Numbered from the stretch's first letter, positions 8,836 through 17,293 are shown. The stretch: 34,113 nucleotides of DNA from Mycobacterium kyorinense (GCF_001672775.1 NZ_LZKJ01000029.1:1-34113); one strand, 5' to 3'. The notes: a model not told the origin generated them from the sequence alone. Program-made: numbers and translations.

Positions 8836-9468
8836 GTGCAGCTGCACAAACGTGACGTCATCGAAGCCGCCGCCGCGATCCTCGACCAGTACGGGATCGC
8901 CGACCTGACCATGCGGCGGCTGGCGCGGGAACTGGGCATCACGCCGGGTGCGCTGTACTGGCATTTTCCGGACAAACAGCGGCTACTGGGCGCCGTCGCC
9001 GACCACATACTGCGGCCGGCCGACGTCGACGCCGGCCTCGGCGCCGATCTCGATTGGCGTTCTCGGGTGCGCAGCGTGTGCTCACGAATGCGCGATGCGC
9101 TGCTATCCCACACCGACGGCGCTGAGCTGGTCTCGGCAAGCTTTGCGGCTGGGCAATCCCGCGGCGTCGGCCACCTGCTGACGGCGCTGGCCGGTGCGGC
9201 CGCCGAAGCCGGGCTCGCCCCGGCACAGTCCGAGTTGGCCGCCCGCACCATCCTCTACTACGTACTCGGAGCCACCGCCGACGAGCAATCCCGTATGCAG
9301 TGGGACGCCGCCGGCGCGGTACCCGAGACGCAGTCGGTGATCGCGCCATCAGCGAATCCAAGTAGCGGATTCGACTTCGGGCTGCGGTTGCTCATCGACG
9401 GCATCGCGGGCCAGCCGGCGGCCGGCCGGGTGTCGCCCGACACGGTCGGCGCCAACGCGCCGCGGTAA
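8836..9468 (+). CDS. bioQ: BioQ, TetR-family regulator of biotin genes
   Basis: A 210-aa TetR-family protein. The N-terminal helix-turn-helix (about 5-55) is clear: DVIEAAAAILDQYGIADLTM, then RRLARELGITPGALYWHFPD with the family-typical YWHFPDKQ. The remaining 150 residues form an alpha-helical ligand domain with TetR-C-like ILYYVLGATADEQSRMQW. The identification as BioQ rests on its position divergent from bioB and on the BioQ-like palindrome in the shared promoter. In M. tuberculosis this stretch is occupied by the phiRv1 prophage region and I do not recall an equivalent gene there. GTG 8836 is chosen from the leaderless promoter spacing. Confidence 0.8.
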   Translation: MQLHKRDVIEAAAAILDQYGIADLTMRRLARELGITPGALYWHFPDKQRLLGAVADHILRPADVDAGLGADLDWRSRVRSVCSRMRDALLSHTDGAELVSASFAAGQSRGVGHLLTALAGAAAEAGLAPAQSELAARTILYYVLGATADEQSRMQWDAAGAVPETQSVIAPSANPSSGFDFGLRLLIDGIAGQPAAGRVSPDTVGANAPR

Positions 9469-9547
9469 GCCGGTCGTCCTGGCGGGGTAGCTTGGCCGGT
9501 AGCGGTGAGACACCGACCGGTTTTATGAAGCCAGGATCGCCGAGAGC

Positions 9548-9724
9548 ATGACGACACTCAGCACTTCGCACGTCGACTACATGGCGCATCATTACCTGCT
9601 GCTGGCGCTTCCTGCCTTCCTGCCGGCGGTGATCGTCGTCGGTGTGGTGTTGTACGTCGCGCTGCGAGACCGGCGCCGGCCACAACCGGAGGCCCGTCGA
9701 CAGGCCGACGACCAGCCCAAGTGA
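9548..9724 (+). CDS. Small single-pass membrane protein, 58 aa, unknown
   Basis: Translating from ATG 9548 gives a 58-residue protein: a polar N-terminus with three histidines (STSHVDYMAHH), one hydrophobic helix (LLLALPAFLPAVIVVGVVLY, about 17-36) and a basic, Pro/Gln-rich cytoplasmic tail (RDRRRPQPEARRQADDQPK). The charge pattern predicts N-out, C-in. A weak AGGA lies about 12 nt before the start. It lies 79 bp after bioQ and 125 bp before the large membrane gene on the same strand, so it may belong to that module. I recognise no family; the evidence is the clean helix-plus-basic-tail design and codon use. Confidence 0.6.
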   Translation: MTTLSTSHVDYMAHHYLLLALPAFLPAVIVVGVVLYVALRDRRRPQPEARRQADDQPK

Positions 9725-9849
9725 CCGGGTCTGCGGTCGAATCTCCCGAAGTTTCAATTCGGGGTGGATCGGCAACCTACTGTGAAGTCAGTTACCTCTA
9801 GGCGATCAGTTCTCCCGGGGCGGCCCGGCGCAATTGGGAGGAGATAGCG

Positions 9850-11703
9850 GTGCACGTAGCTGTTCTCGCAGAGGCACCCGCAGGCGGTGCCGGTATCGGC
9901 CAGGTGATCGGTCTCGGGATCGCCGCGGCGGTGGTAGCTCTGGTGATGCTGTGGGTCGGCTATGCCCACCGCACGCACAAGATCAGTTGGCTGACCAGCG
10001 TCGGCGAGCGACTGGGACAGAAGTTCGACCGGCCCTCGTGGGTCGCCCTGCCTGTTCTGGTGTTCACCACCTCGATCATCTGCGCACTGTTCGGCTTTAT
10101 CTGGGACGTCAGCTGGCATATCGGCAACGGCCGTGACCCCGGGCCGTTGGCCAACCCCGCGCACTACTTCATCGTGATCGGTCTGTTCGGGATCTTCCTC
10201 GCCGGCATGTTGGCGGTGGTGATGCCGTTCGAGAAGCCAGGACCGGCCGCGATGCGCATCACAAACGACTGGTACGCGCCCGTTGGCGGCTTGCTGATGG
10301 CCGGCTGCGGCATGTATGCGTTGATCGGCTTCCCTCTCGACGATATTTGGCACCGCATCTTCGGCCAGGACGTTACGCTCTGGGGCCCAACGCATTTGAT
10401 GATGATCGGCGGGGCCGGTTTCTCCCTGTTCGCGGTGCTGATGCTGGAATACGAAGGCGGCCGGGCATTACCGGACACGCCTGAGCAAGGTGCGTTCGCA
10501 AAAGAGGAGCGCCGGTTCATCAGATTCCTGCGCTACTTGTCGTTCGGCGGGTTGCTGATCGGCATGTCGGTCTATCAGATCGAGTTCGACTTCGGTGTCC
10601 CACAGTTCCGGTTGGTGTTCCAGCCCATGCTGATCGCCGCCGCCGCAGCCATCGGCACCATCGCGGCACGGCTGACGATGGGCCGCGGCGCGGCAATCAT
10701 CGCGGCCCTGTTTGCGATTGCGCTGCGCGCCGGCGTGGCGGTGCTGGTCGGGCCGATCCTGGGCGCCCCGATCAACTGGTTCCCGCTGTATCTGGGGCCG
10801 GCGGTGGTCGTCGAGTTGCTGGGCCTTACTCCGCTGGTCCGACGCCCGATTCTGTTCGGCGCTGTCGGCGGTTTGGGTGTGGGCACCGTCGGGCTGTGGC
10901 TGGAGTCGTTGTGGATCGGCGCGGTCTACCACTACCCGTGGCCGGTCACGATGTGGGGCGCGGCCCTGGCGATGGCGGTGCCGGCGGCGGTGCTGACCGG
11001 GATATGCGCGGCGATGTTCGGCATGGTGCTGACCGGCCGACGCCTGCCGGGCAGAGCGATCGGTATCGCGACCGTCGTGGTCACGGTGCTGGTGCTCGGC
11101 GGCGCGGTAGCCAATGGACTGCATATCCGGGTACCCCAACAGGACACCGCCACGATCACGCTCACCGACCTGCCCAGCCCACCTGGAGAACGACTGGTCT
11201 CCGCGGACGTACAGATCAATCCGCCCAACCTGGTGAGCGAGCACCCGGACTGGCTCACGATCCTGTCCTGGCAGGGGCGCATGGAGCATCATCGGGGCTT
11301 GTTCATCGATTCGCTCGAGCGGGTCGGCCCCGGGCACTACAAGTCCACCCAGCCGGTTCCGGTGTGGGGGTCGTGGAAGACGTTGTTGCGCGTGCAAGAC
11401 GGTTACACGATGACTGCGGTGCCGATCTGGGCCCCAGCCGACGACGCGATTCCCGCACCGGAGATTCCCGCGTTGGCGTCCAGCACCCGTCCGTTTGTGC
11501 TCGAAGTCACGATTCTGCAGCGCGAGCGGGACCCAAGCGTGCCGGCGTGGTTGTTCACCGCCGGCGGGATCGTCGTACTGATCTTCACGCTGATGGTGGT
11601 CGCCGGCCTGACCTGGGGCGCGGGCCGCATCAACGCAGCCGACAACGATCCCGGACAGCCCGAGGAGGCGGCGGCCAGGCATTCGCCGAAACAGGCGGCA
11701 TAA
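9850..11703 (+). CDS. Large polytopic membrane protein with duplicated PmoC-like D-H-H motif
   Basis: A 617-aa protein with about 12-13 hydrophobic helices, an extracytoplasmic beta-rich domain (about 425-575) and a final helix (about 580-600). Start GTG 9850 follows a strong Shine-Dalgarno sequence, GGGAGGAG at 9836-9843. Two similar blocks sit at helix ends: D86-x2-W-H90 with R95-D96 and P-A-H105, and D164-x2-W-H168 with Q173-D174 and P-T-H182. PmoC/AmoC of copper monooxygenases carry a closely similar D-x2-W-H-x4-R-D-x4-P-S-H block whose D, H and H bind copper. That resemblance is from memory of the family; metal binding here is inference. The C-terminal domain (VGPGHYKSTQPVPVWGSWK) recalls YtkA/FixH-like folds. 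The next gene is a cupredoxin-like lipoprotein. Function unknown. Confidence 0.8.
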   Translation: MHVAVLAEAPAGGAGIGQVIGLGIAAAVVALVMLWVGYAHRTHKISWLTSVGERLGQKFDRPSWVALPVLVFTTSIICALFGFIWDVSWHIGNGRDPGPLANPAHYFIVIGLFGIFLAGMLAVVMPFEKPGPAAMRITNDWYAPVGGLLMAGCGMYALIGFPLDDIWHRIFGQDVTLWGPTHLMMIGGAGFSLFAVLMLEYEGGRALPDTPEQGAFAKEERRFIRFLRYLSFGGLLIGMSVYQIEFDFGVPQFRLVFQPMLIAAAAAIGTIAARLTMGRGAAIIAALFAIALRAGVAVLVGPILGAPINWFPLYLGPAVVVELLGLTPLVRRPILFGAVGGLGVGTVGLWLESLWIGAVYHYPWPVTMWGAALAMAVPAAVLTGICAAMFGMVLTGRRLPGRAIGIATVVVTVLVLGGAVANGLHIRVPQQDTATITLTDLPSPPGERLVSADVQINPPNLVSEHPDWLTILSWQGRMEHHRGLFIDSLERVGPGHYKSTQPVPVWGSWKTLLRVQDGYTMTAVPIWAPADDAIPAPEIPALASSTRPFVLEVTILQRERDPSVPAWLFTAGGIVVLIFTLMVVAGLTWGAGRINAADNDPGQPEEAAARHSPKQAA

Positions 11704-11722
11704 CCGGAATAGATTGGTGCAC

Positions 11723-12094
11723 ATGATATCTCGCGCTGCCCTTGCGATAGTTGTTGTCGTGGTGCTGGTTTCGGGGCTGGTCGCATGCGGAGGTCACCAG
11801 GACGAGGGCAGCGCAGGCTCGCCGGCGGGACTCGAGGTCAAAGTCACCATCGCTGACGGCAAGGTCACTCCGACCAACGCGACCCTGCAGGCCAAAGTCA
11901 AAGAACAGATCACCTTCCACGTCACCAGCGACGCCACCGACGAGCTACACGTGCACTCGGTACCCGATCACGAATTCCAGGTGGCGGCCGCGCCGGACCA
12001 GACGTTCCAATTCAGCGTCGACGTCCCGGGCAACGTCGACGTCGAGCTGCATCACCTGGACCGGACAGTCGCGACAATCCAAGTCCGTCCGTGA
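11723..12094 (+). CDS. Cupredoxin-like lipoprotein
   Basis: A 123-aa exported lipoprotein. The signal peptide (AIVVVVVLVSG) ends in the lipobox LVAC with Cys22. The mature part is one small beta-sandwich resembling cupredoxin_1 / EfeO-type domains: LEVKVTIADGKVTP, then TFHVTSDATDELHVHSVPDH, then NVDVELHHLDRTVATIQV at the C-terminus. Five histidines cluster in DELHVHSVPDH and ELHH, while the usual cupredoxin Cys and Met ligands are absent, so any copper site would not be classic type 1. Start ATG 11723 is chosen because it gives a normal signal peptide; GTG 11717 and TTG 11714 are possible. It lies 19 bp after the 617-aa gene and its stop overlaps the next start (GTGA), so the three are surely co-translated. 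Likely on the outer face of the plasma membrane. Confidence 0.8.
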   Translation: MISRAALAIVVVVVLVSGLVACGGHQDEGSAGSPAGLEVKVTIADGKVTPTNATLQAKVKEQITFHVTSDATDELHVHSVPDHEFQVAAAPDQTFQFSVDVPGNVDVELHHLDRTVATIQVRP

Positions 12095-13437
12095 TCCTGG
12101 CGCACGGGCTGGGCGGCTCGAGCGACCTTCCTGTCCCCTACGCCTACGCGATGGTCGGGGCGGCGTGGGCGTTGACCTTTACCTTCGCGCTGGTTGCATT
12201 CGCTTGGCGGCAGCCACGATTCGACCCACTCAAACCCGGCCGCCCGTTGCCGACCGCAGTGACCACGCTGGTGGATGCCCGCGTCACCCGCTGGATTGCA
12301 GCCGCCGTGGCGCTGATGTTCGCGGCCTGGGTCGTGATGGCCGGGCTGTGGGGTCCACACACGCAAGCCAACGCGCTGCTCGGGGTGTTCTACGTACTGC
12401 TGTGGGTCGGGTTGGTGGCACTCTCCGTGGTCTTCGGGCCGGTATGGCGGGTGATCTCCCCGGTGCGCACGCTGTATCTGCTGCTGATCCGCATCACCCC
12501 CGCGCGGCTTCGTGGGCCGCGGATTTCCTATCCGGAAAGCTGGGGCTACCGCCCCGCCGCGGTGGGCTTGTTCGCGTTTGTGTGGATGGAACTGGCCAGC
12601 CCGAATCCCGCGTCGCTGCCCATGGTCAACACGTGGCTGTTGATCTATGCGGTGGTGCTGTTGGTCGGGGCATGGTTGTGCGGGCAGCGTTGGCTGGCCC
12701 GGGCGGACCCGTTCGGCGTCTACAGCATGGCGGTGTCCCGGCTTTCCCCGTTTCGGCGCAACCGCGACACCGGCAAAATCGTGATCGGCAACCCGTTCGA
12801 TCATTTGCCGTCGTTGCCGGTTCGTCCGGGCGTGGTCGCGGTGCTGGCCGTGTTGCTCGGGTCGACGGCGTTCGACAGTTACTCGGCGTCGCCGACCTGG
12901 CGCGGCTTCGCCGACCGGCTCACCCACGATGCACACGGCTTGCCGGTGACGCTGTCGTCGTCGGCGCTGCGCACCATCGGGTTGCTGGTCTTCATCGCCG
13001 TTGTGGCGCTGACGTTTTCGTTGGCCGCGCGGGCAACCGGCGGGGTTGACCGTGAGCAGCGTCGGGCGTTGCCCGGGCAGATGGCGCACTCGTTGATCCC
13101 GATCGTGGTGGGCTACATCTTCGCCCACTACCTGTCCTACCTGGTGGAGCGCGGCCAGCAGGCCATCTTCGCGTTGGCTGACCCGCTCGGGCACGGCTGG
13201 AACCTGCTCGGACTGGCGCACTTGCACGTCGCCTACGTGTTGTCTTTGCATCCCGCGCTGCTGGCGGTGATCAAGGTGACCTGCGTGGTGACCGGACACA
13301 TCGTGGCGGTAATTGCGGCCCACGACAAGGCATTACGGCTGCTGCCGACGGGCCATCAACTCACCGGCCAGCTGACCATGATGCTGGTCATGGTCGGCTA
13401 CACCTTCACCGGGCTATATCTGTTGTTCGGCGGATAG
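12091..13437 (+). CDS. Polytopic membrane protein, 448 aa (resembles proteins named fenitrothion hydrolase)
   Basis: A protein with about 11 hydrophobic helices. Its N-terminus, HGLGGSSDLPVPY, and the blocks ARADPFGVYS, GSTAFDSYSASPTWRG, HSLIPIVVGYIFAHYLSYLV and VTGHIVAVIAAHDKAL recall a family of membrane proteins often labelled fenitrothion hydrolase in databases, a label I consider unreliable. Conserved-looking histidines lie inside helices (FAHYLSYL, LAHLHVAYVLSLH, TGHIVAV, AAHD), which could bind heme or metal. GTG 12091 overlaps the lipoprotein stop by 4 nt, so it is coupled to the cupredoxin-like gene. The 3' end overlaps the convergent 2H phosphoesterase gene by 24 bp. Function is unknown; association with the upstream copper-site-like protein is the main clue. 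Confidence 0.75.
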   Translation: MILAHGLGGSSDLPVPYAYAMVGAAWALTFTFALVAFAWRQPRFDPLKPGRPLPTAVTTLVDARVTRWIAAAVALMFAAWVVMAGLWGPHTQANALLGVFYVLLWVGLVALSVVFGPVWRVISPVRTLYLLLIRITPARLRGPRISYPESWGYRPAAVGLFAFVWMELASPNPASLPMVNTWLLIYAVVLLVGAWLCGQRWLARADPFGVYSMAVSRLSPFRRNRDTGKIVIGNPFDHLPSLPVRPGVVAVLAVLLGSTAFDSYSASPTWRGFADRLTHDAHGLPVTLSSSALRTIGLLVFIAVVALTFSLAARATGGVDREQRRALPGQMAHSLIPIVVGYIFAHYLSYLVERGQQAIFALADPLGHGWNLLGLAHLHVAYVLSLHPALLAVIKVTCVVTGHIVAVIAAHDKALRLLPTGHQLTGQLTMMLVMVGYTFTGLYLLFGG

Positions 13438-13938
13438 CAGATACTCGGCACGCGTGTTGCCGTCCCAGCGGCGCAGCGCAGCGAAGCGGCCCTCGATCTG
13501 TGCCGGTCGCCCCGCGATGCGCAATGCCCGGCCCAGGTGGCCCCCGCCGATGCGACGGGCCAGTGTGACATGCGGGGTCCACTGTCCGGGCAAGCTGTTG
13601 GCCATCGGGGCAGACTGCAGATGCGGCCGGCAGACTCGGTGGACCTCAGCGTGCATCGCCAGTAGCTCAGCCGTGGGCACCACCAGCCGCGCCAGTACGG
13701 CGTTGGATCTGCCGAACAGCAACGACGCCCCGACCGCACAGCTCAGCGGTAGCCGCTCGACGGCCGCGCTCAGCAGCGCATCTGTTTCCGGCGCGATGCG
13801 CTGGGCGACGACCATCGTCACGTGCGGGCGGGCCGCCGGCGCTTGGCTGGGGATGCCCGCGTCGGCCAACTCGACCCAAATGCGACGGATCGCCGCTTCG
13901 GTATCGGGGTCGAAAACCAACTCGATCGAATGAACCAT
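13414..13938 (-). CDS. 2'-5' RNA ligase-family 2H phosphoesterase (Rv1571 type)
   Basis: A 174-aa protein with the two H-x-T motifs that define the 2H phosphoesterase / LigT fold: H39-V-T41 (RPHVTMVV) and H123-V-T125 (TPHVTLARR). Members hydrolyse or form 2',5'-phosphodiester or cyclic phosphate bonds in RNA or nucleotides; this substrate is unknown. ATG 13938 overlaps the bioD stop (TGATG), so it is translationally coupled to the biotin genes, as its counterpart is in M. tuberculosis. No biotin role can be read from the sequence. The tail overlaps the convergent membrane-protein gene. Confidence 0.85.
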   Translation of the reverse strand: MVHSIELVFDPDTEAAIRRIWVELADAGIPSQAPAARPHVTMVVAQRIAPETDALLSAAVERLPLSCAVGASLLFGRSNAVLARLVVPTAELLAMHAEVHRVCRPHLQSAPMANSLPGQWTPHVTLARRIGGGHLGRALRIAGRPAQIEGRFAALRRWDGNTRAEYLLSAEQQI

Positions 13939-14618
13939 CAGCCGACCAGTGTGGTCACCCAATGCCGGTCGAAAGTCTGTGCGCTGATCGCGGCGAACTC
14001 GGCGGGAGTCAGCGATCCGGCGCCGGCGGGCAGCGCCGCCCGCAGCGGCGCCAGCTGCTCCAGCGCGCACCGGTTGGACGTCTCCACCGGCCCGGCATCC
14101 GCCGGCCAGCTGCCGATCACCAGTCCAGCACAGGAAACATCCTGTGTTGCAAGGGCTTCCAGTGTCAGCGCGGTGTGGTTGAGGGTGCCGAGCCCGGCGG
14201 CGACCACCACCAGCACCGCGGCGCCGAGGTCGGCCGCGATGTCGCGCAGCGTGAACCCGTCTTGGCCGAGTTCGACCAGCAACCCGCCGGCGCCTTCGAC
14301 CAGAGTCAACCGACGGGGGCGGTCCACGGCGCCGATGAACTGCACCACGTCGTCGCGGGTGGGCAGGCTCATGGCGGCCTGCTCGGCCGCGGCCACCGGC
14401 GCCATCGGCTGCGGATAGCGCGCCAAGCCGGCCACCGCGGCGACTCCGGATAGCCGCGTGACGTCGGCGAGGTCGTCGTCGCCGGAGGCAGTGCCGGTCT
14501 GTACGGGTTTGCATACCGCAACGTCCACGCCGAGCTGGCGTGCCTGAGCGGCCAGCGCCGCGGTGGCGACCGTCTTACCGACCCCGGTCCCGGTCCCGGT
14601 GACGAGCAGGACCGTCAA
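13938..14618 (-). CDS. bioD: Dethiobiotin synthetase
   Basis: A 226-aa ATP-dependent enzyme that carboxylates 7,8-diaminopelargonate and closes the ureido ring to give dethiobiotin. The P-loop GTGTGVGKT has Lys15 and Thr16; CKPVQTG and [11 protein letters not shown] are the other typical blocks. Start is TTG 14618, overlapping the bioF stop as TTGA. It is chosen because it yields the same N-terminus and the exact length of the M. tuberculosis protein; the open frame further upstream lies inside bioF. Third gene of bioA-bioF-bioD. Confidence 0.93.
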   Translation of the reverse strand: MTVLLVTGTGTGVGKTVATAALAAQARQLGVDVAVCKPVQTGTASGDDDLADVTRLSGVAAVAGLARYPQPMAPVAAAEQAAMSLPTRDDVVQFIGAVDRPRRLTLVEGAGGLLVELGQDGFTLRDIAADLGAAVLVVVAAGLGTLNHTALTLEALATQDVSCAGLVIGSWPADAGPVETSNRCALEQLAPLRAALPAGAGSLTPAEFAAISAQTFDRHWVTTLVG

Positions 14619-15760
14619 CGGCGTGACAGGACGTCGGTCAGCACCGTGCGAGCCAACCCGAGCTCGTCGGCGTCCAGCGACGCCCGCGCGGTCAGCCGCA
14701 GCCGAGACGTCCCGGCCGGCACCGTCGGAGGCCGGAAACATCCCACCCGCACACCGGCGTCCAGACAGGCGGCCGCCGCGGCCAGCGCCGTCTCGGGGTC
14801 GCCCAGAATCACCGACACCACCGCGGAGGTGGGTTCGGCTGGTACGGCGCAGATCTCGGCGAGGGTGCGGGCATGGGTGAGTACCGCTCGCGGCCGCCAC
14901 GGCTCGGCAGCCAGCACCCGCAACGCCGCCAGCGCAGCGCCGACGGCCGCGGGCGCCAGCCCGGTGTCGAAGATGAACGGCCGGGCGGCGTCGATCAGAT
15001 GATCACGCACCGCCGCCGAGCCGAGCACCGCGCCGCCCTGGCTGCCGAGCGCTTTGGACAGCGTGGTCGTCATCACCACGTCGGGCGCCCCGGTCAGCCC
15101 GAGCTCGTGCACCAGGCCCCGCCCGCCGGTGCCGCGGACCCCGAGGCCGTGAGCTTCGTCGACGATCAACAGCGCGCCGTGCCGACGGCACACCTCGTGC
15201 AGTTCTCGTACCGGCGCCAGTGACCCATCGGCGGAAAACACCGAGTCCGTGACGACCACGGCGCGCTCTTCGTCGCGCGATGCCAGGGCCGCCGCCACGG
15301 CGCCGACGTCGCGGTGCGGTGTCACCACCACCCGGGCCCGCGACAATCGGCACGCGTCGACCAGCGAGGCGTGCGCGTAGGCGTCAGAAACCAGCAACGA
15401 ACCCGGACCGGACAATCCGACGACCGCGCCCAGGTTGGCGGTGTATCCCGACGAGAACACCAAAGCTGCTGCAGCGCCAGTGAATTCGGCGAGTGCAGCC
15501 TCCAATTCCTGGTGCAACTCGGTGTCACCGGTGACCAGCCGGGAACCGGTCGCGCCGGTGCCCCAGATCCGCAGTGCAGCCACCCCGCCCTCGATGACGG
15601 CTGGATGCTGCGACAGACCCAGATAGTCGTTGGATGCCAGGTCCAGTTCGGTGGCGACCGGTGGACGCGGCCGCAGCGAACGCCGTAGCCCGGCATCGCG
15701 GCGCCGGTCGGCGTGTGCGTCCAGCCAGGCCAGCGGCGAAAGGTCGATCGGTGACTTCAT
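14615..15760 (-). CDS. bioF: 8-amino-7-oxononanoate synthase
   Basis: A 381-aa PLP enzyme of the alpha-oxoamine synthase family that condenses pimeloyl-thioester with L-alanine. The PLP lysine is Lys236 in [21 protein letters not shown] (Asp201, His204) stacks and pairs with the cofactor, and [11 protein letters not shown] and [12 protein letters not shown] are family hallmarks. ATG 15760 follows the bioA stop by 6 bp. The organisation bioA-bioF-bioD equals that of M. tuberculosis. Confidence 0.96.
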   Translation of the reverse strand: MKSPIDLSPLAWLDAHADRRRDAGLRRSLRPRPPVATELDLASNDYLGLSQHPAVIEGGVAALRIWGTGATGSRLVTGDTELHQELEAALAEFTGAAAALVFSSGYTANLGAVVGLSGPGSLLVSDAYAHASLVDACRLSRARVVVTPHRDVGAVAAALASRDEERAVVVTDSVFSADGSLAPVRELHEVCRRHGALLIVDEAHGLGVRGTGGRGLVHELGLTGAPDVVMTTTLSKALGSQGGAVLGSAAVRDHLIDAARPFIFDTGLAPAAVGAALAALRVLAAEPWRPRAVLTHARTLAEICAVPAEPTSAVVSVILGDPETALAAAAACLDAGVRVGCFRPPTVPAGTSRLRLTARASLDADELGLARTVLTDVLSRR

Positions 15761-15766
15761 CGCCGT

Positions 15767-17059
15767 TCAGCTTACGAGCGCCGCCACGTCGACCATTGCC
15801 GAGGTGATCTGCGCAATTTCGGACGGTGTACAGATGAACGGCGGCATCGCATAGACGAGGTTGCGAAATGGCCGCAACCACACCCCGCGGTCCAGTGCGG
15901 CCGGGGTGGCCACCGCCAGATCGACGGGCCGGTCGCATTCGATCACCCCGATCGCGCCACAGACCCGCACGTCAGTCACAGTCGGCAGGCCGCGGGCCGG
16001 TTCCAGTCCTGCGGCCAGCGCCGCGCTGATCTCGCCGACCTTCGACCGCCAATCCTGACCGAGCAGCAGTTGCACGCTGGCCACCGATACCGCGCAGGCC
16101 AGCGGGTTGGCCATGAATGTCGGCCCGTGCATGAGCGCGCCGGCCTCGCCGGCGCTGATGGTGTGCGCGATGTCGCTGGTGCACAGCGTGGCGGCCAGGC
16201 TGAGGTAGCCGCCGGTGAGCGCCTTGCCCACGCACATGATGTCCGGGCTGACCTCGGCGTGGTCGGCGGCGAACAATTTGCCGGTGCGCCCGAACCCGGT
16301 GGCGATCTCGTCGAAGATCAGCAACACCCCGTGCCGGCTGCAGATGTCCCGCAGGTCGTGCAGATAGCGGGGATCGTGGAAGCGCATTCCGCCGGCCCCC
16401 TGCACGACGGGTTCGACGACGACGGCGGCGAGTTCGGCAGCGTGCTCGGCCAGCTGGGCCTCGAATGCCGCGGTGTAGCCCGGGTCGTAGTCGCGCGGGA
16501 CCTGCGGGGCGAACACCTGGGCGGCCAACACGTCGGTCCAGAGCTGGTGCATGCCACCGTCGGGGTCGCAGATGCTCATCGGTGTGAAGGTGTCGCCGTG
16601 ATATCCGCCACGCCAGGTCATCAGCCGGTGCTTGCCGGACCGACCATTGCTGCGCCAATACTGCAGCGCCATTTTCACCGCGACCTCCACCGACACCGAT
16701 CCGGAGTCGCTGAAGAACACGGTCTGCAGCCCGGCGGGGGTGATGTCGACAAGCAGCTGCGCCAACCGCGCGGCCGGTTCGTGGGTCAGCCCGCCGAACA
16801 TGACGTGGTTCAACGTGTCGAGCTGGGTGACCAGCGCCGTGTCCAGGACCGGATGGCCGTGCCCGTGGATGGCGGTCCACCACGAGCTCATCGCGTCGAG
16901 GGCCCGAATCGGTTTGCCGTCGCGCATCAGCGTCAGCCACGCGCCGCGGGCGCCCACGGCCACCACCGGAGGAACGGCCTCGGCGCCGATGGTGCTGTAC
17001 GGGTGCCAGAGGTGGGCGGCATCGATCGCGCTGATCTCCTCGGGGGTCAACGCGGGCAT
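15767..17059 (-). CDS. bioA: Adenosylmethionine-8-amino-7-oxononanoate aminotransferase (DAPA synthase)
   Basis: A 430-aa PLP aminotransferase that transfers the amino group of S-adenosylmethionine to 8-amino-7-oxononanoate. Visible are [10 protein letters not shown] near the N-terminus, [36 protein letters not shown], the PLP aspartate in [15 protein letters not shown] (Asp250) and the PLP lysine Lys279 in [13 protein letters not shown] 17059 matches the known mycobacterial N-terminus; the frame stays open to 17188 but that extension looks non-coding. A TACGCT box 9 nt upstream suggests a nearly leaderless transcript. No BioQ-type palindrome was seen before bioA, unlike before bioB. Confidence 0.96.
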   Translation of the reverse strand: MPALTPEEISAIDAAHLWHPYSTIGAEAVPPVVAVGARGAWLTLMRDGKPIRALDAMSSWWTAIHGHGHPVLDTALVTQLDTLNHVMFGGLTHEPAARLAQLLVDITPAGLQTVFFSDSGSVSVEVAVKMALQYWRSNGRSGKHRLMTWRGGYHGDTFTPMSICDPDGGMHQLWTDVLAAQVFAPQVPRDYDPGYTAAFEAQLAEHAAELAAVVVEPVVQGAGGMRFHDPRYLHDLRDICSRHGVLLIFDEIATGFGRTGKLFAADHAEVSPDIMCVGKALTGGYLSLAATLCTSDIAHTISAGEAGALMHGPTFMANPLACAVSVASVQLLLGQDWRSKVGEISAALAAGLEPARGLPTVTDVRVCGAIGVIECDRPVDLAVATPAALDRGVWLRPFRNLVYAMPPFICTPSEIAQITSAMVDVAALVS

Positions 17060-17067
17060 GGAGACTG

Positions 17068-17073
17068 AGCGTA
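17068..17073 (-). promoter_or_regulatory. Putative -10 box (TACGCT) of bioA
   Basis: Read on the minus strand, TACGCT fits TANNNT; the inferred transcript start is at about 17061, two bases before the bioA ATG. Inferred from spacing only. Confidence 0.35.
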
Positions 17074-17293
17074 AGTCTCTTCGGCGACCAAACCCAAAAG
17101 CTCCCTTTTTGGCCTGGCAATGCGGGCTTTGCGGCTGCTTGGCGGCGAAACGGCGGCCGGCGGTCACCGCGCGGTCACGGTACGACAAATTCTCCTTCGC
17201 CGATTTAGTCGCGGCATCAATCGCCGGTACGCTCTGTTGCAGAAGTGGTTCAAGTGGCTGTTGTGAATACAGCGGTCCGAGAGGTGGAATCCG

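Noticed and set aside
9392..9775. 127-aa minus-strand open frame covering the bioQ end and the 58-aa gene
   Set aside because: No recognisable motif, overlaps two better plus-strand genes.
10468..11724. 418-aa minus-strand open frame opposite the 617-aa membrane gene
   Set aside because: Low-complexity Arg/Gln/His composition typical of an antisense shadow in high-GC DNA.
12052..13323. 423-aa minus-strand open frame opposite the 448-aa membrane gene
   Set aside because: Same antisense composition; the plus strand shows hydrophobic helices, and its start overlaps the lipoprotein stop.
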